Shown piece by piece: positions 30,866-39,782 of a stretch of DNA of 64,000 nt. The notes below the pieces were generated by a model. It saw nothing but the letters and a program-made list of their open reading frames with translations, was not told the DNA's origin and ran no database searches. How positions within the stretch are numbered: the first letter of the stretch is position 1; the number at the start of each line of letters is the position of its first letter. The stretch comes from Tautonia rosea (GTDB lineage Bacteria > Planctomycetota > Planctomycetia > Isosphaerales > Isosphaeraceae). The stretch spans positions 124,001 through 188,000 of the forward strand of contig NZ_JABBYO010000013.1 of the NCBI RefSeq assembly GCF_012958305.1, in the 5' to 3' direction. The position numbers were made by a program, and so were the translations under genes.

Positions 30866-31429
30866 TCACCCAACTTGAGCATCGAAGGAGAAGCAGATTG
30901 TGTTGTTCGGATCTGGGAATCGTTCCGAGACGGTGGCGAACGTGGGGATTGAACGCCGCTCCAAAGCCTCTGACGTTTTCTTCAGCAAATGGATCTGATA
31001 GACAAGCAGCGACAGGTAAAGCGCGATGAAGATGGGAAAGAAGTGCCGGACCCGAAAGCACGAGCCGAACATCCGATAGTGCTGAAAGACCAAAAGAATT
31101 GGTAGGCAGACAGCCGTCATCAGGTACTTGCCCAGAACAAAGGTCATCGGCCCCTGTTCGATCAGGACCGCCATGAGGGGGTTCGCCTCTTCACAGAAGA
31201 GATCGATGAGAATCATCGTCAGCACGCCATCAGTGAGCGTCAGGATCAGAAGTAAAAGGATCATCACGCCGAGCGATTTGTCGTAGCGATCGACGAACGA
31301 GAACGGGCCGAGATCCTCTTGCCGTCGATGGCTCCGACGACGGCCCGGCGACGAGAAGCAATCCCAGGGGCGTGTTCGTCGCTTCCGACGCTCGACGAAG
31401 CCGTTTCGGTTCTCAGGGGTGTTGTCCAC
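30866..31429 (-). CDS. DUF5658-like inner-membrane protein
   Basis: The protein has 187 residues. A basic, Arg-rich N-terminal tail (FVERRKRRTRPW, RRRSHRRQ) is followed by about four membrane helices: MILLLLILTLTDGVLTMILI, FVLGKYLMTAVCLPILLVF and FFPIFIALYLSLLVYQIHLL. The motif LTDGVLT...EEANPLM matches the pattern of DUF5658 membrane proteins, where Asp and the EANP segment lie inside or near the membrane. Function is unknown. It follows the last prepilin-like gene by 21 bases on the same strand, so it is probably in the pilus/secretion operon and may help its assembly. Confidence 0.7.
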   Translation of the reverse strand: MDNTPENRNGFVERRKRRTRPWDCFSSPGRRRSHRRQEDLGPFSFVDRYDKSLGVMILLLLILTLTDGVLTMILIDLFCEEANPLMAVLIEQGPMTFVLGKYLMTAVCLPILLVFQHYRMFGSCFRVRHFFPIFIALYLSLLVYQIHLLKKTSEALERRSIPTFATVSERFPDPNNTICFSFDAQVG

Positions 31430-31450
31430 GAGGCAGCTCCATTGCCAGGT

Positions 31451-31906
31451 CTATTCGGGTTGCTCGTGAGGTGGCTCAAACGTGGTCATCGGCCCCTCGA
31501 CGTCGAGATGAGTGACCGGGTCGTAGGGCACGGCCGTCAGGCTCCAGTGACTCGAAGGAGGATCGGGGAGCGGGTCCGGAACCGGGAGGCGCTGGAAGAT
31601 CAGGGTGTACCGAACCAGGGTGCCGGTGGTCACATCAAGAAACATCACGAAACACGAATAGGAGCCGAATTCATCCAGTTTGTCCTCGGCCGGCAACCCG
31701 GTTTCGAGCAACCCGAGTCCCACCGCGATCGCCGAAAGCGTGCCCGCATGTTGATCCGTTCGTCTGCTGAGCGCTTCCTCCATTCCGATGGTTGCGGTGC
31801 ACTGGCGGTTAGCCAGGCTCCATGCCATGAACAACAGCGTCAACTGGGCCAGGACCGCAGTGAGAGCGATTCCCGGCCGCCGGAGAGGAACGAGTGGTCG
31901 TCTCAC
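31451..31906 (-). CDS. Minor prepilin-like protein without Glu5 (GspK/PilX-like position)
   Basis: The protein has 151 residues from a GTG at 31906 that overlaps the upstream stop (GTGA). The N-terminus RRPGIALTAVLAQLTLLFMAW looks like a prepilin: basic tail, Pro-Gly, then a hydrophobic helix. Position 5 after the Gly would be Ala, not the conserved Glu. GspK-type tip pseudopilins also lack this Glu. It is the last of four prepilin-like genes in the order known for GspH/I/J/K, but is only half the length of GspK and lacks its inserted domain. It may cap the pseudopilus; assignment is by position and N-terminus only. Confidence 0.6.
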   Translation of the reverse strand: MRRPLVPLRRPGIALTAVLAQLTLLFMAWSLANRQCTATIGMEEALSRRTDQHAGTLSAIAVGLGLLETGLPAEDKLDEFGSYSCFVMFLDVTTGTLVRYTLIFQRLPVPDPLPDPPSSHWSLTAVPYDPVTHLDVEGPMTTFEPPHEQPE

Positions 31907-32502
31907 GGGAGAATCGCCTCAAACGTGTAGAACCGGGAATGAGTTTGCTTGAAGATGCGATACTCAAATTCGAGCGTCAGGATCATGCGCTCCTCAGACC
32001 CATACGGGATGTCGATCTCCATCGATGCAAGATCCGTGGCGACGACCGACGATGTTCCCGATCTCGAATCGGAGCGAACGAGCACACCTCGTGACGAATC
32101 CAATGGATACTGAAACGAGTAAACAATTGCGTGATTTGGTTCCGAGAAGATTGAAGGCGCTTCCTCGGGATCCGGGTCGACGGGGTCCTGCCCACTGTCG
32201 TACCAGAGTTCCAGGTTGCCGTGCTCGGATCGCCATCCGACCAGGCGATGATCCTCACGATCACCCGTCGGTCCGCTGAATGGCGGGAGCGAGCCACCCA
32301 GATCGGCGGACAACGAGGCCGCGGCCATGATGGCTTCGCCTGCCAGTCGGCTCCGGTAGTACGAATCAACCGCGGGCACTCCGAAGGCCTTCCACGAGAG
32401 CAGGCAGAGGACACCAAGCATGCCGGTCAAGGCCGTGGCAATCGCCATCTCAATCAGCGTGAAACCATGACGTTGAAATCGTCTTCGCGTCGTTCGCGTC
32501 AT
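31903..32502 (-). CDS. Prepilin-type protein (GspJ-like)
   Basis: The protein has 199 residues. A type III signal, RHG|FTLIEMAIATALTG, gives cleavage after Gly and Glu at position 5 of the mature chain. The C-terminal globular part is strand-rich with LVGWRSEHGNLELWYDSG and a repeated EFEYRIF pattern, similar in layout to GspJ/PulJ minor pseudopilins. It overlaps its upstream neighbour by four bases (ATGA) and its downstream neighbour by four (GTGA), so translation is coupled across three minor prepilins. It should be processed by a prepilin peptidase, whose gene is not in this window. Confidence 0.85.
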   Translation of the reverse strand: MTRTTRRRFQRHGFTLIEMAIATALTGMLGVLCLLSWKAFGVPAVDSYYRSRLAGEAIMAAASLSADLGGSLPPFSGPTGDREDHRLVGWRSEHGNLELWYDSGQDPVDPDPEEAPSIFSEPNHAIVYSFQYPLDSSRGVLVRSDSRSGTSSVVATDLASMEIDIPYGSEERMILTLEFEYRIFKQTHSRFYTFEAILP

Positions 32503-32951
32503 GACGAGGGCTCCGGATCGGGGGGCGGATCCTCGCCGGAGGGGCCGGTGCCTTCAGGCTCGGGATCGATCGGAGTTACAGAGACTTCGACCCAGGCATT
32601 CTGTTCAATCAAAGAAAGATTTGAGGAGGTGATCGAAATCGAATTTGCTCGATCGATCGGCGTTTCGAGGTTGGTCGCCGGAGGGTTCACAGACAGGGTC
32701 GCGTCGAAGCCGAGCTTGCGGACCCAGAGATTTTCGGACGCCCCGAGGTGCTGAGCCGGCACGAGATAATTGACAGCGTCGGTCGAGATCATTTGCTCGA
32801 TCTGAGAAATCAAGCGGGTCTGAGAGGCGACAATCGGTGCCAGGCCGGCCAGCGCCACCCCGAGTACGGCAAAGGCGACCTGCACTTCAAGATAGGTCGA
32901 ACCCCGCCGCAGGGTCGAAGGGGGCCAAACATCGAGGATCGAGCGTCTCAT
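32499..32951 (-). CDS. Prepilin-like protein (GspI-like)
   Basis: The protein has 150 residues from the ATG at 32951, which has GGAAGGG six bases upstream; a TTG at 32957 in the same frame is less likely. The N-terminus LRRG|STYLEVQVAFAVLGVAL is a divergent prepilin signal: Ser replaces Phe at position 1 but Glu5 is kept. The rest is Ser/Thr-rich with a Pro/Asp/Glu-rich end. It lies between a GspG/H-like and a GspJ-like gene and overlaps the latter by four bases. This order suggests the GspI/PilV role in the pseudopilus tip. Confidence 0.78.
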   Translation of the reverse strand: MRRSILDVWPPSTLRRGSTYLEVQVAFAVLGVALAGLAPIVASQTRLISQIEQMISTDAVNYLVPAQHLGASENLWVRKLGFDATLSVNPPATNLETPIDRANSISITSSNLSLIEQNAWVEVSVTPIDPEPEGTGPSGEDPPPDPEPSS

Positions 32952-32966
32952 GATCAACCCTTCCGA

Positions 32967-33449
32967 TTAGCGGAATCCAGGCCGAACAACTCGCCCGGAG
33001 GTATCGGCGACCTGCCCGCTGACAACCCCAGCAGCGTCGATCGTCAGCACTCCGTGAAAAGCGGTCCCGGCGGCTCTTGTGGCCGTGGCCTGGAACTCTC
33101 CGTTGGGCTGGAGCACGATCCGGTAAATGAACGTGGGATCGTTGTACATCAAGAACGGTCCACCGGCCGGGGCGCTTGAGATCTCAGACGCTTTGAACAC
33201 ACCATAGGCAATTAAGTCGTTTGTCTCGGAGGTGTAGTACCGTTCGTTCAGATAGAAGAACCGCTCGGCAGCCCAGAGGGTGCGAAGATTCGCAGCGGCC
33301 ATGTCGGTCCGGGCCTGTTCCACGGACGATCGATAGGACGGAATGGCCATGGCCGCAAAGATACCGATCAGCAGGGTCACGATCATGAGCTCAACGAGCG
33401 TCGATCCGGCGCGGCTCGGCCTTGGTCGTCGACTCGACAAAGCAGTCAT
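32967..33449 (-). CDS. Prepilin-type protein (PilE/GspG-H-like)
   Basis: The protein has 160 residues. The prepilin signal SRAG|STLVELMIVTLLIGIFA has Ser at mature position 1 and Glu at 5. A helix follows (ERFFYLNERYYTSETNDL), then a strand-rich C-terminal half typical of type IV pilin globular domains. It starts by overlapping the PilC stop (ATGA) and is followed by the GspI-like gene after 15 bases. Compared with the two major pilins at 39336 and 40078 its helix differs, so it is probably a minor subunit. Confidence 0.85.
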   Translation of the reverse strand: MTALSSRRPRPSRAGSTLVELMIVTLLIGIFAAMAIPSYRSSVEQARTDMAAANLRTLWAAERFFYLNERYYTSETNDLIAYGVFKASEISSAPAGGPFLMYNDPTFIYRIVLQPNGEFQATATRAAGTAFHGVLTIDAAGVVSGQVADTSGRVVRPGFR

Positions 33450-34540
33450 TGGATACCACCGGACATGTTGAACATGGGGAGGTAGATCGAAAGCATCATC
33501 ACGGCAATCGCCGCCCCCATTCCCACGACGATCAACGGTTCGAGCGTCTTGGAGAGCTTGGAAATGAGTGTCTCAACCTTTTCTCGATAATAGGGCGCCA
33601 CACGATCCATGACCGGCGCCAGTTGACCGGATTCCTCTCCTGTGCGGACCATGTTGATCACCATGCCGGTAAACAGGCCGCTTTCCTCAAGCGCCGATGC
33701 GAGCGATTGACCCGAGGCCACCCGTCGTTGGGCCAGTTCGAGGGCGTCTCGGTAGATCGGATTCCCGCCGAGGATACCGCGGAGGGTTTCCAGGGTTTCG
33801 AGCATCGGGACGCCGCTCTTGAGCAGCAGGGCGAGGTTCGACGCGAAGCGGTACATGGTCGACTGAATGACAAGATCCCCCACGGTCGGAGTGACCATCA
33901 GCAAGCCCAGTACGCGGCGACGTCCCTCCTCGGTCCGGTAGTAGCGTCGGAAGGCGAAGATCACCAGGCCGATGCCCAGAAGGATGTAGAGGCCGTAGCT
34001 GACGACGAACTGCGAGGCGGAGACCACGAACTGTGTGATCTCGGGCAGTTCGGCCCCCATCTCCTTGAACATCCGGTCAAAGGTTGGGACGACGAACCGA
34101 AGCATGGCGGCGATCGCCAGTGTGGCCACGCACAGCAAGACGATCGGATAAAACATCGCCCCACGCATCTTTCGCTTGGCCTCGCGAGCCTCCTGGACCT
34201 GGCCCGAGAGCTCACGGAGGACGTCGGACATCCGGCCCGTGATCTCCCCGGTCCGGATCATCTCGATCCAGGAATGCTCGAAGGCCTCAGGGTAGTTGGC
34301 GGCCGCGGCATGAAAGGAACTTCCGGCCGATAGCCTGGCGGCGATCTCCGAAAGGATCTGACGCAGCCGCAGGCTTTCCGCCTGCTCCGAGCCGATCTGG
34401 ATCGCCTGGAGCAACGGCGTTCCGGCGGCCACCAGCGTCGCCAGTTGCTGAAAGAAGGCCAGAATATCGTCGATCTTGAGCGTGTTGTGCGGCTTGCTGG
34501 ACACCCGGGCGTGAGACATTACCCATTCGTCGAACACCAT
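33446..34540 (-). CDS. pilC: PilC/GspF inner-membrane platform protein
   Basis: The protein has 364 residues from the ATG at 34540, chosen because AAAGGG lies 8 bases upstream; a GTG at 34549 is too close to it. Two repeated T2SS_F domains are seen: ILAFFQQLATLVAAGTPLLQ at the start of the first and RFASNLALLLKSGVPMLETL in the second, with membrane segments FYPIVLLCVATLAIAAML, GLYILLGIGLVIFAF and a final LEPLIVVGMGAAIAVMML. This is the platform that couples the cytosolic ATPase to pilin insertion. The gene follows the ATPase by 23 bases and overlaps the next prepilin gene by four. Confidence 0.93.
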   Translation of the reverse strand: MVFDEWVMSHARVSSKPHNTLKIDDILAFFQQLATLVAAGTPLLQAIQIGSEQAESLRLRQILSEIAARLSAGSSFHAAAANYPEAFEHSWIEMIRTGEITGRMSDVLRELSGQVQEAREAKRKMRGAMFYPIVLLCVATLAIAAMLRFVVPTFDRMFKEMGAELPEITQFVVSASQFVVSYGLYILLGIGLVIFAFRRYYRTEEGRRRVLGLLMVTPTVGDLVIQSTMYRFASNLALLLKSGVPMLETLETLRGILGGNPIYRDALELAQRRVASGQSLASALEESGLFTGMVINMVRTGEESGQLAPVMDRVAPYYREKVETLISKLSKTLEPLIVVGMGAAIAVMMLSIYLPMFNMSGGIQ

Positions 34541-34563
34541 TGTCGGCACCCTTTCGAATCGAA

Positions 34564-36294
34564 TCAGTCGTCGCCGCCCATTGCAACGGTCAAGGCGGCT
34601 TCGAGACTGGTGAGGCCGAGCCGGGCTTTCTCAATCGCATTATCGATGAGCAACGAGGCTCCCTGCGCACGGGCCGCGGCTCGTAATTCGGGCAGTGGCG
34701 CCCCCGCCTGAATCAGGTCCGCCAGTGGCTGAGTGATTCGGACGACTTCGAACACGCCGGTTCGGCCCCGGTAGCCGGAACCTCGGCAGGCATCGCAACC
34801 GACGGGGCGGTAGAGCACCTGGTCGGCGTCGAGGTTGTACCGTCTCGCCGTCTCGGCATTGCATTCATAAGGAGCCTTGCAGTGAGGACAGAGCTTCCGG
34901 ACCAGCCGCTGGGCCTGAAGCAAGCGGAGGGTCGACGCCAGCATGAACGGTTCGAGCCCCATGTCCTGCAACCGGCTGATCGAGCTCAGGGCGTCGTTGG
35001 TGTGCAAGGTGGAGAGCACCAGGTGGCCGGTTAGGGCCGATCGCATGCAGATCTCCGCGGTTTCCGGGTCGCGGACCTCGCCGACCATGATGATGTCCGG
35101 GTCCTGCCTCAAAAACGCACGGAGGGCGCTGGCGAAGGTCAGGTTGATCTGTGCTTTGACCTGAACCTGGTTCAGCCCCTTGAAGCGATACTCGACCGGG
35201 TCCTCGGCGGTGCAGATGTTCGTATTTGGCTCGTTCAGGAGATTTAAGCATGTGTACAGAGTCGTGCTTTTGCCACTCCCGGTCGGACCCGTCACCAGAA
35301 CCAGACCGTGGGGCGATCGGATGGCCTCGGTCATGTCTTCCATCTGGCGATTCGAAAGACCCAGACCGCGCAAATCGAGCGGGATGGCCGACTTGTCGAG
35401 CAGCCGGATGACCATCTTCTCACCGTAGACCGTGGGCATGGTGCTCAGGCGAAGGTCGATCCGGCGGTCACCGCTTCTCAGGCTGATGGCACCATCCTGA
35501 GGCACCCGTTTCTCGGCAATATCCATGCGGCCGAGAATTTTCAATCGTGAGACGATGGTCACGAAGACCTGACGGTTCAGGACCTGGTACTCCTGAAGAT
35601 TGCCATCGATCCGCAGTCGAATTTTACAGGTATCTTCAAACGGTTCGAGGTGGATGTCGCTCGCCCCGGAACGGATGGCATGTTCGAGGATCTGGTTGAC
35701 CATGCGGATGACGCGACCATCCCGACCCGGCGGAGGAGCCTCATCGAGGACCAAGGTCCCGGCTCGGTCTTCTTCCTCAGAGATCTCGTCGTCAAGGTCC
35801 GCCTGTTCGAAGCTCTCGGCGTCGGGAGCAAAGGCGGCAGACGATCGGTTCGATCGGTACAAACCCTCGATCAACTGTTCGACGATGCCGATCGGCGCGA
35901 TCATCGGTCGAACCCGCAGACCGGTCAGGAGCTGGACCTCGTCGATGATGAGCATCTCTCGGGGAGTCACGAAGGCCAGATCGAGCTGATCGCCCCGAAT
36001 GGCGACCGGGGCAATCGTCTGATCCCGGCAGAGCTTTTCGGTGAGCAATCGGGACAGCTCCGGCTCGGGAGTTGGCAGCTCAGCTCCGGGATCATAGAGC
36101 GCAACGGCAAGGTATTCGGCATAGGTCCTGGCGATTTCCGAATCGCCGATCAGGCCGGCGAGGATCAAGTTCCGCTCGTTCAGTTCCTGCCCGCGGCTTC
36201 GGATCTCTCGCAGTCCTTCGGGGGTCACGGCTCCTCGCTGCAGCAACAGCTCAATCAGCAGTGAGCGATCATCGGTCATGGCTGTTGCGTTCAT
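34564..36294 (-). CDS. pilB: PilB/GspE assembly ATPase
   Basis: The protein has 576 residues from the ATG at 36294, with GGAGGG 7 bases upstream; the longer open frame to 36657 lies inside the previous gene. The N-terminal MshEN-like region spans about 1-170. The ATPase core has Walker A GPTGSGKSTT, the Asp box AEDPVE, Walker B IIMVGEVRDPETAE and His box LVLSTLHTNDA. A four-Cys zinc site (LCPHC, GCDACRGSG) near the end is the hallmark of GspE/PilB extension ATPases rather than PilT. It drives pilin assembly at the inner membrane. Its ATG overlaps the stop of the upstream gene (ATGA), so the two are coupled. No PilT gene is present. Confidence 0.95.
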   Translation of the reverse strand: MNATAMTDDRSLLIELLLQRGAVTPEGLREIRSRGQELNERNLILAGLIGDSEIARTYAEYLAVALYDPGAELPTPEPELSRLLTEKLCRDQTIAPVAIRGDQLDLAFVTPREMLIIDEVQLLTGLRVRPMIAPIGIVEQLIEGLYRSNRSSAAFAPDAESFEQADLDDEISEEEDRAGTLVLDEAPPPGRDGRVIRMVNQILEHAIRSGASDIHLEPFEDTCKIRLRIDGNLQEYQVLNRQVFVTIVSRLKILGRMDIAEKRVPQDGAISLRSGDRRIDLRLSTMPTVYGEKMVIRLLDKSAIPLDLRGLGLSNRQMEDMTEAIRSPHGLVLVTGPTGSGKSTTLYTCLNLLNEPNTNICTAEDPVEYRFKGLNQVQVKAQINLTFASALRAFLRQDPDIIMVGEVRDPETAEICMRSALTGHLVLSTLHTNDALSSISRLQDMGLEPFMLASTLRLLQAQRLVRKLCPHCKAPYECNAETARRYNLDADQVLYRPVGCDACRGSGYRGRTGVFEVVRITQPLADLIQAGAPLPELRAAARAQGASLLIDNAIEKARLGLTSLEAALTVAMGGDD

Positions 36295-37079
36295 CGCGAT
36301 CCCTCCCCAGAGGCGGCGAGCGCGGGAGCGGGCGCGGCACGGTTCGAGGGGGGAGAGACAAGCAATCGAAGCAACGCCTTGGAGATCTCCGGCAGACTCC
36401 CGCCCGATTGTCGGGCAATCTGTTCCATCAGGTCCGGGACGGGAAGATGAACCCCGGCCGCCGCCAGCGCGGCCCGGGCATCGGCCAGCGTTTCCAGTCC
36501 AAAGCGCGAGCCGCGATCGTCGGTCGCTCTCGAAGGCGCTGGGCCAGCCTCCACCATCAGCGCGGCCAGACGGTCGGGAAGCTCGAGCACCAGCGGATCC
36601 CGACGGTCCCTGCGGCCGAGGACGACCCGACCAGGCTCGATCTGGGTAACCGTCCACTCGTTCCGGGTCGAGCTTTCTGGCCGTTCGAGCGCCTCCCCCT
36701 GTCGATAGACGCGGCCATCAATGATCGCCGCCCGGCGATCTCCCGAGACGAGCGTCGCCCCCAGCGTAAAGGCCGAGGACGGCATGCGAGGCGTCACCGC
36801 CGCTTCCGGCGGAAGCGATGGCACATTCCGGAGGGGGGCTTGGCTCGCCTCACCGTTGCTCGGCCGAGCTGCCAACTCCGCCGGATGATTGGTTTCTCGA
36901 AACGGATCCCGCGTCGAAGGTGGTCCAAAGGCGGGCTTCAGCAGACTGGAATCGATCTTCGGCAGCGCCGGGGTCGGCGCGGCCTGGTGCAGTGGTGGTG
37001 CCACGTGAGGCCAGACGCAGTAACCGACGGCCAGAAGAAAGCCGGTGAGCGGACCGAGTTTGATGAGCTCGTCGGGCAT
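36291..37079 (-). CDS. PilP/GspC-like periplasmic linker protein
   Basis: The protein has 262 residues. One membrane helix near the N-terminus (LGPLTGFLLAVGYCVW) is followed by a Pro-rich linker. The segment from about residue 100 (FTLGATLVSGDRRAAIIDGR, then VTQIEPGRVVLGRRDRRDPLVLELP) has the small beta-fold of PilP and GspC HR domains, which bind the secretin. The C-terminal 80 residues are helical and Pro/Ala-rich. It lies between the PilO-like gene (3-base gap) and the PilB gene (ATGA overlap), exactly where PilP or GspC would be expected. Assignment rests on this order and on the motif; similarity is weak. Confidence 0.75.
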   Translation of the reverse strand: MPDELIKLGPLTGFLLAVGYCVWPHVAPPLHQAAPTPALPKIDSSLLKPAFGPPSTRDPFRETNHPAELAARPSNGEASQAPLRNVPSLPPEAAVTPRMPSSAFTLGATLVSGDRRAAIIDGRVYRQGEALERPESSTRNEWTVTQIEPGRVVLGRRDRRDPLVLELPDRLAALMVEAGPAPSRATDDRGSRFGLETLADARAALAAAGVHLPVPDLMEQIARQSGGSLPEISKALLRLLVSPPSNRAAPAPALAASGEGSR

Positions 37080-37082
37080 GAT

Positions 37083-37637
37083 TTACCCCTCGATTCCTAC
37101 CAGCAAGAGTTGCATTTCGTTGATGCTTCCTCCCTGCGAAGCGCTGTTTCCGTTCTTCGGTGTGATCTGGATCGAGTCGATTCGGATCAGCCGAGGAGAC
37201 TCTTCGAGCCATCGAAGAAATTGCTCAAGGATCGGAAAAGATCCCTCGATCACGATGTGATGGACCGAAGCCGAGTAGGGGCCTACCTTGATTGAAGGAC
37301 GCGGATTGAGGGAAACCAGCTTGATCTCTGGAAACTGCCGCACCCCGGCCATGATGAAGGGAACCCAGACATCTCCGTCGTCCGGCTCCGGCAGAAACGC
37401 CCCGAACCCATCAGCCTGCTGGCGAAGGTGTTCCACTTCGTGGGCCAGGGCCAGCCGTTGGCGGCCGATCCTGAGCCGGTGCTCGTCCTGAGCAATCGCT
37501 CGATCAAGTGGGGAGTAGGTTGCAAGATACCAGGCCACGAGCAACACGAGGTTGAGAGCCAGACCCAGTTGGTTCGGCTTGTGCAGCAAGTCCCGGAGGG
37601 AATTCACCAGTCGGGATGAGGAGGTCGCTTCGTTCAT
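37083..37637 (-). CDS. PilO/GspM-like inner-membrane protein
   Basis: The protein has 184 residues from the ATG at 37637, which overlaps the stop of the PilM-like gene (ATGA). A short cytosolic start leads to one helix (LGLALNLVLLVAWYLATYSP) and a coiled coil (AQDEHRLRIGRQRLALAHEV). The C-terminal ferredoxin-like domain contains VHHIVIEGSFPILEQFLRWL. This is the PilO/GspM architecture. It should pair with the PilN-like part of the upstream protein in the periplasm and form the alignment complex between platform and secretin. Confidence 0.85.
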   Translation of the reverse strand: MNEATSSSRLVNSLRDLLHKPNQLGLALNLVLLVAWYLATYSPLDRAIAQDEHRLRIGRQRLALAHEVEHLRQQADGFGAFLPEPDDGDVWVPFIMAGVRQFPEIKLVSLNPRPSIKVGPYSASVHHIVIEGSFPILEQFLRWLEESPRLIRIDSIQITPKNGNSASQGGSINEMQLLLVGIEG

Positions 37638-39151
37638 CGGGACGTCTCGCGAGACGGTTTGGAGGAGGTGGCTCCCGGCTGGCAATGAACCACGAAGGAC
37701 GCTGTTGGAGTGCGAGACGGGCCTCCTGAGTTCCATCGCAGGCCAGCCATGTCGACATCCGGGAGCGTTTTTTGGAGCAGCGGGCTTTCTCGGAGTGCCT
37801 CGATCAACACCTCAACTTCCGGAGAGACGGCCCTGCCCGAGGGAATCGGCGCATCGATCGCCAGGGTTAACGACCGCTTCGGCGCGGTCTTCCTACCCTT
37901 CCCTCCCACGACTTCGTAGGTGGCCTGACCGTCAAACTTGGTGACCACCATCCCGTCGGGGAGCAGATCGGCAATCTCTCGCTCGCACTCGGTCCAGAGA
38001 ATTCGGCTCGAAAGATAGCGCTCGATCGATGAGGTTCGCTGCATCAGATCGTCACGCTCCTGGCGAAGCTTCGGCAAGTCGAGCGACTGGAGCCAGGGAT
38101 ACTGGCTCTGCTCCGCCCGAACCGCGATGAACTCCCGGTCCAGCGAGCGTCGGTGTTCAATCATCAAGAAGGTTGCCAGCGCAAGCACCGAGGCCTGAAC
38201 GGCCATCTGCCCCCAGGGCAGCAGGCTGAAAATCGGTTCTGGCGGCCGCAAGTCTCGGGCCAGGTTGAACGTGGACAGGTGCGGCAAGCACCCCAGGGCC
38301 AAGCCGGTGGCGATCTCGCCCGCTTCGTATGCCGGACCGGGATAACGCAGGACCCGGATCGGCACTCCAGACCCGTGAGACAGTTCAGCCAGCGTGTCGA
38401 GATCGGGACGTCCGTGAATGATCAGGGCGGCCGGGGGGGTATCGGCTCCGTACACGCGATAATTACTGGAAACAAACCGATGCATCGAGAGAATGGCCAT
38501 TCCCTCAGAACCCGCTTCGAGTGGAAAGTACCGCCACATGAGCGGCGTGTCGTCGGCGGTCACGATGGCCATCGCGTGCTCGTGACCAAGAAAGACCCGC
38601 AGCGCCACGGGGCATCTGCGGGGGGTTCGATACCGCTCGACGGCAACCCGCAGCAATGCGCAGGGAGCCGGTTCGACCTGATAGGGGCGAACCTCGCACT
38701 GTTCCAGAGCTTCAAGAATCGGACTGAGCGCCTTCTTTCGACAAGCCGCCAGGCTGGCGAGCGATCGACGCCCCAATTGCCATCGAACAGCATCGACCTG
38801 CATATGATCGATATTCAAATTGGCCGACTGCAGGATCTCGTGCAGCAAGACCTGAGGAGACTGGTCCTCGGTGTTGCGCTGGATCTGCACGGGACGCGTG
38901 GAGAAGAAGACGCCCATGCCGGGCATTCCCACGGCAATGGGTGCCCGTCGCCATGCTCGGCTGGTCCGCAGCGGCTCAAGCAGTCGTTGGATGATCGGTG
39001 TCGGCGATTCCGACGCTCGGGGCTCCACCTGCCGATCCACGACGACCGGTCCCAGGGGAGTGAATGCGATCCGAGAGAGGGCAATCTCGCGTTCACCGAC
39101 ATGCAGACCAATGCTGCGCCTTCTCGGAACGTTTGCCAGGATCGCTTTCAT
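37634..39151 (-). CDS. PilM-PilN (GspL-like) fusion protein
   Basis: The protein has 505 residues. Residues about 10-300 resemble the actin-like PilM/cytosolic GspL domain (SIGLHVGEREIALSRIAF start, later SSNYRVYGADTPPAALIIHG). One membrane helix at about 320-340 (VQASVLALATFLMIE) and a periplasmic part with a coiled coil (LRQERDDLMQRTSSIERYL) and PilN-like ferredoxin fold follow. In type IV pili PilM and PilN are separate; in type II secretion both roles are in GspL. Here they are fused, so the operon is GspL-like in this respect. It begins the non-pilin part of the operon and overlaps the PilO-like gene by four bases. Confidence 0.85.
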   Translation of the reverse strand: MKAILANVPRRRSIGLHVGEREIALSRIAFTPLGPVVVDRQVEPRASESPTPIIQRLLEPLRTSRAWRRAPIAVGMPGMGVFFSTRPVQIQRNTEDQSPQVLLHEILQSANLNIDHMQVDAVRWQLGRRSLASLAACRKKALSPILEALEQCEVRPYQVEPAPCALLRVAVERYRTPRRCPVALRVFLGHEHAMAIVTADDTPLMWRYFPLEAGSEGMAILSMHRFVSSNYRVYGADTPPAALIIHGRPDLDTLAELSHGSGVPIRVLRYPGPAYEAGEIATGLALGCLPHLSTFNLARDLRPPEPIFSLLPWGQMAVQASVLALATFLMIEHRRSLDREFIAVRAEQSQYPWLQSLDLPKLRQERDDLMQRTSSIERYLSSRILWTECEREIADLLPDGMVVTKFDGQATYEVVGGKGRKTAPKRSLTLAIDAPIPSGRAVSPEVEVLIEALRESPLLQKTLPDVDMAGLRWNSGGPSRTPTASFVVHCQPGATSSKPSRETSR

Positions 39152-39335
39152 CGATCGCTCGCCTTCCCCGGCCGGTCAGATTGGGAGTGAGGGGGAATCG
39201 CGTCACAGACCCTTCCAGGAGCGATCAAGGCCCGCCGCCCGCGGTGGTTGGGGTGGCGGGCCTCGAAGAAGGACCATGAACATGCGGGTGTTCGTCCTGA
39301 CCACCTGGGGTTTTGATGACTCGTGCCGCCATGAG

Positions 39336-39782
39336 TTACAGCCCAGCACCAAGCCCGCCGATCGGATTGATCTCGGCACTGATCGTGCTGTTGATCGCGT
39401 CGTAGCCTTCCTCGTTAAACGTCACCTCGTACTGCTCATAGCCGGCTGAAGGCCCGGATCGTGTGAGCGTCATCGTCCACGAGAGTTCGAGGTCCGGATT
39501 CCCCGTGATCGGGCCGGGGTTGAAGTATTTTGGGATCGGTGCCTGAATATCCAAATCCGTCAGGGTCTCTGCATAAATCGATTCCCGAGCAAAATAGCGT
39601 TCCTGAGCCGTGCGGACGGCGGAGAGATACGCGAAGGCTTCGGCCGCTTTGGAACGTTCGACCGATTGCAGGAAGCGAGGGACACCGAAGGCCGCCAGAA
39701 CGCCGATGATCACGACGACCACGGCCAGCTCGACCAGCGTGAAACCCTGGAAAGGCCTCTGGATGGTTCGGTTTCTTTGCAT
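39336..39782 (-). CDS. Major type IV pilin-like protein (copy 1)
   Basis: The protein has 148 residues. The prepilin signal QRPFQG|FTLVELAVVVVIIG has the cleavage Gly at residue 13 and mature Glu5. A long helix (AAFGVPRFLQSVERSKAAEA, FAYLSAVRTAQERYFARES) and a strand-rich C-terminal part with IPKYFNPGPITGNPDLELSW follow. No Cys pair is present. The N-terminal coding part is identical in DNA to that of the second pilin gene over 138 bases. It is 184 bases upstream of the PilM/N gene on the same strand and is a likely fibre subunit or major pseudopilin. Confidence 0.92.
   Translation of the reverse strand: MQRNRTIQRPFQGFTLVELAVVVVIIGVLAAFGVPRFLQSVERSKAAEAFAYLSAVRTAQERYFARESIYAETLTDLDIQAPIPKYFNPGPITGNPDLELSWTMTLTRSGPSAGYEQYEVTFNEEGYDAINSTISAEINPIGGLGAGL
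39610..39747 (-). repeat. 138-bp exact repeat, pilin copy 1
   Basis: This segment is identical base for base to 40364-40501, including silent positions. It encodes the N-terminal helix of the pilin. Sequence on both sides diverges at once. Confidence 0.95.
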
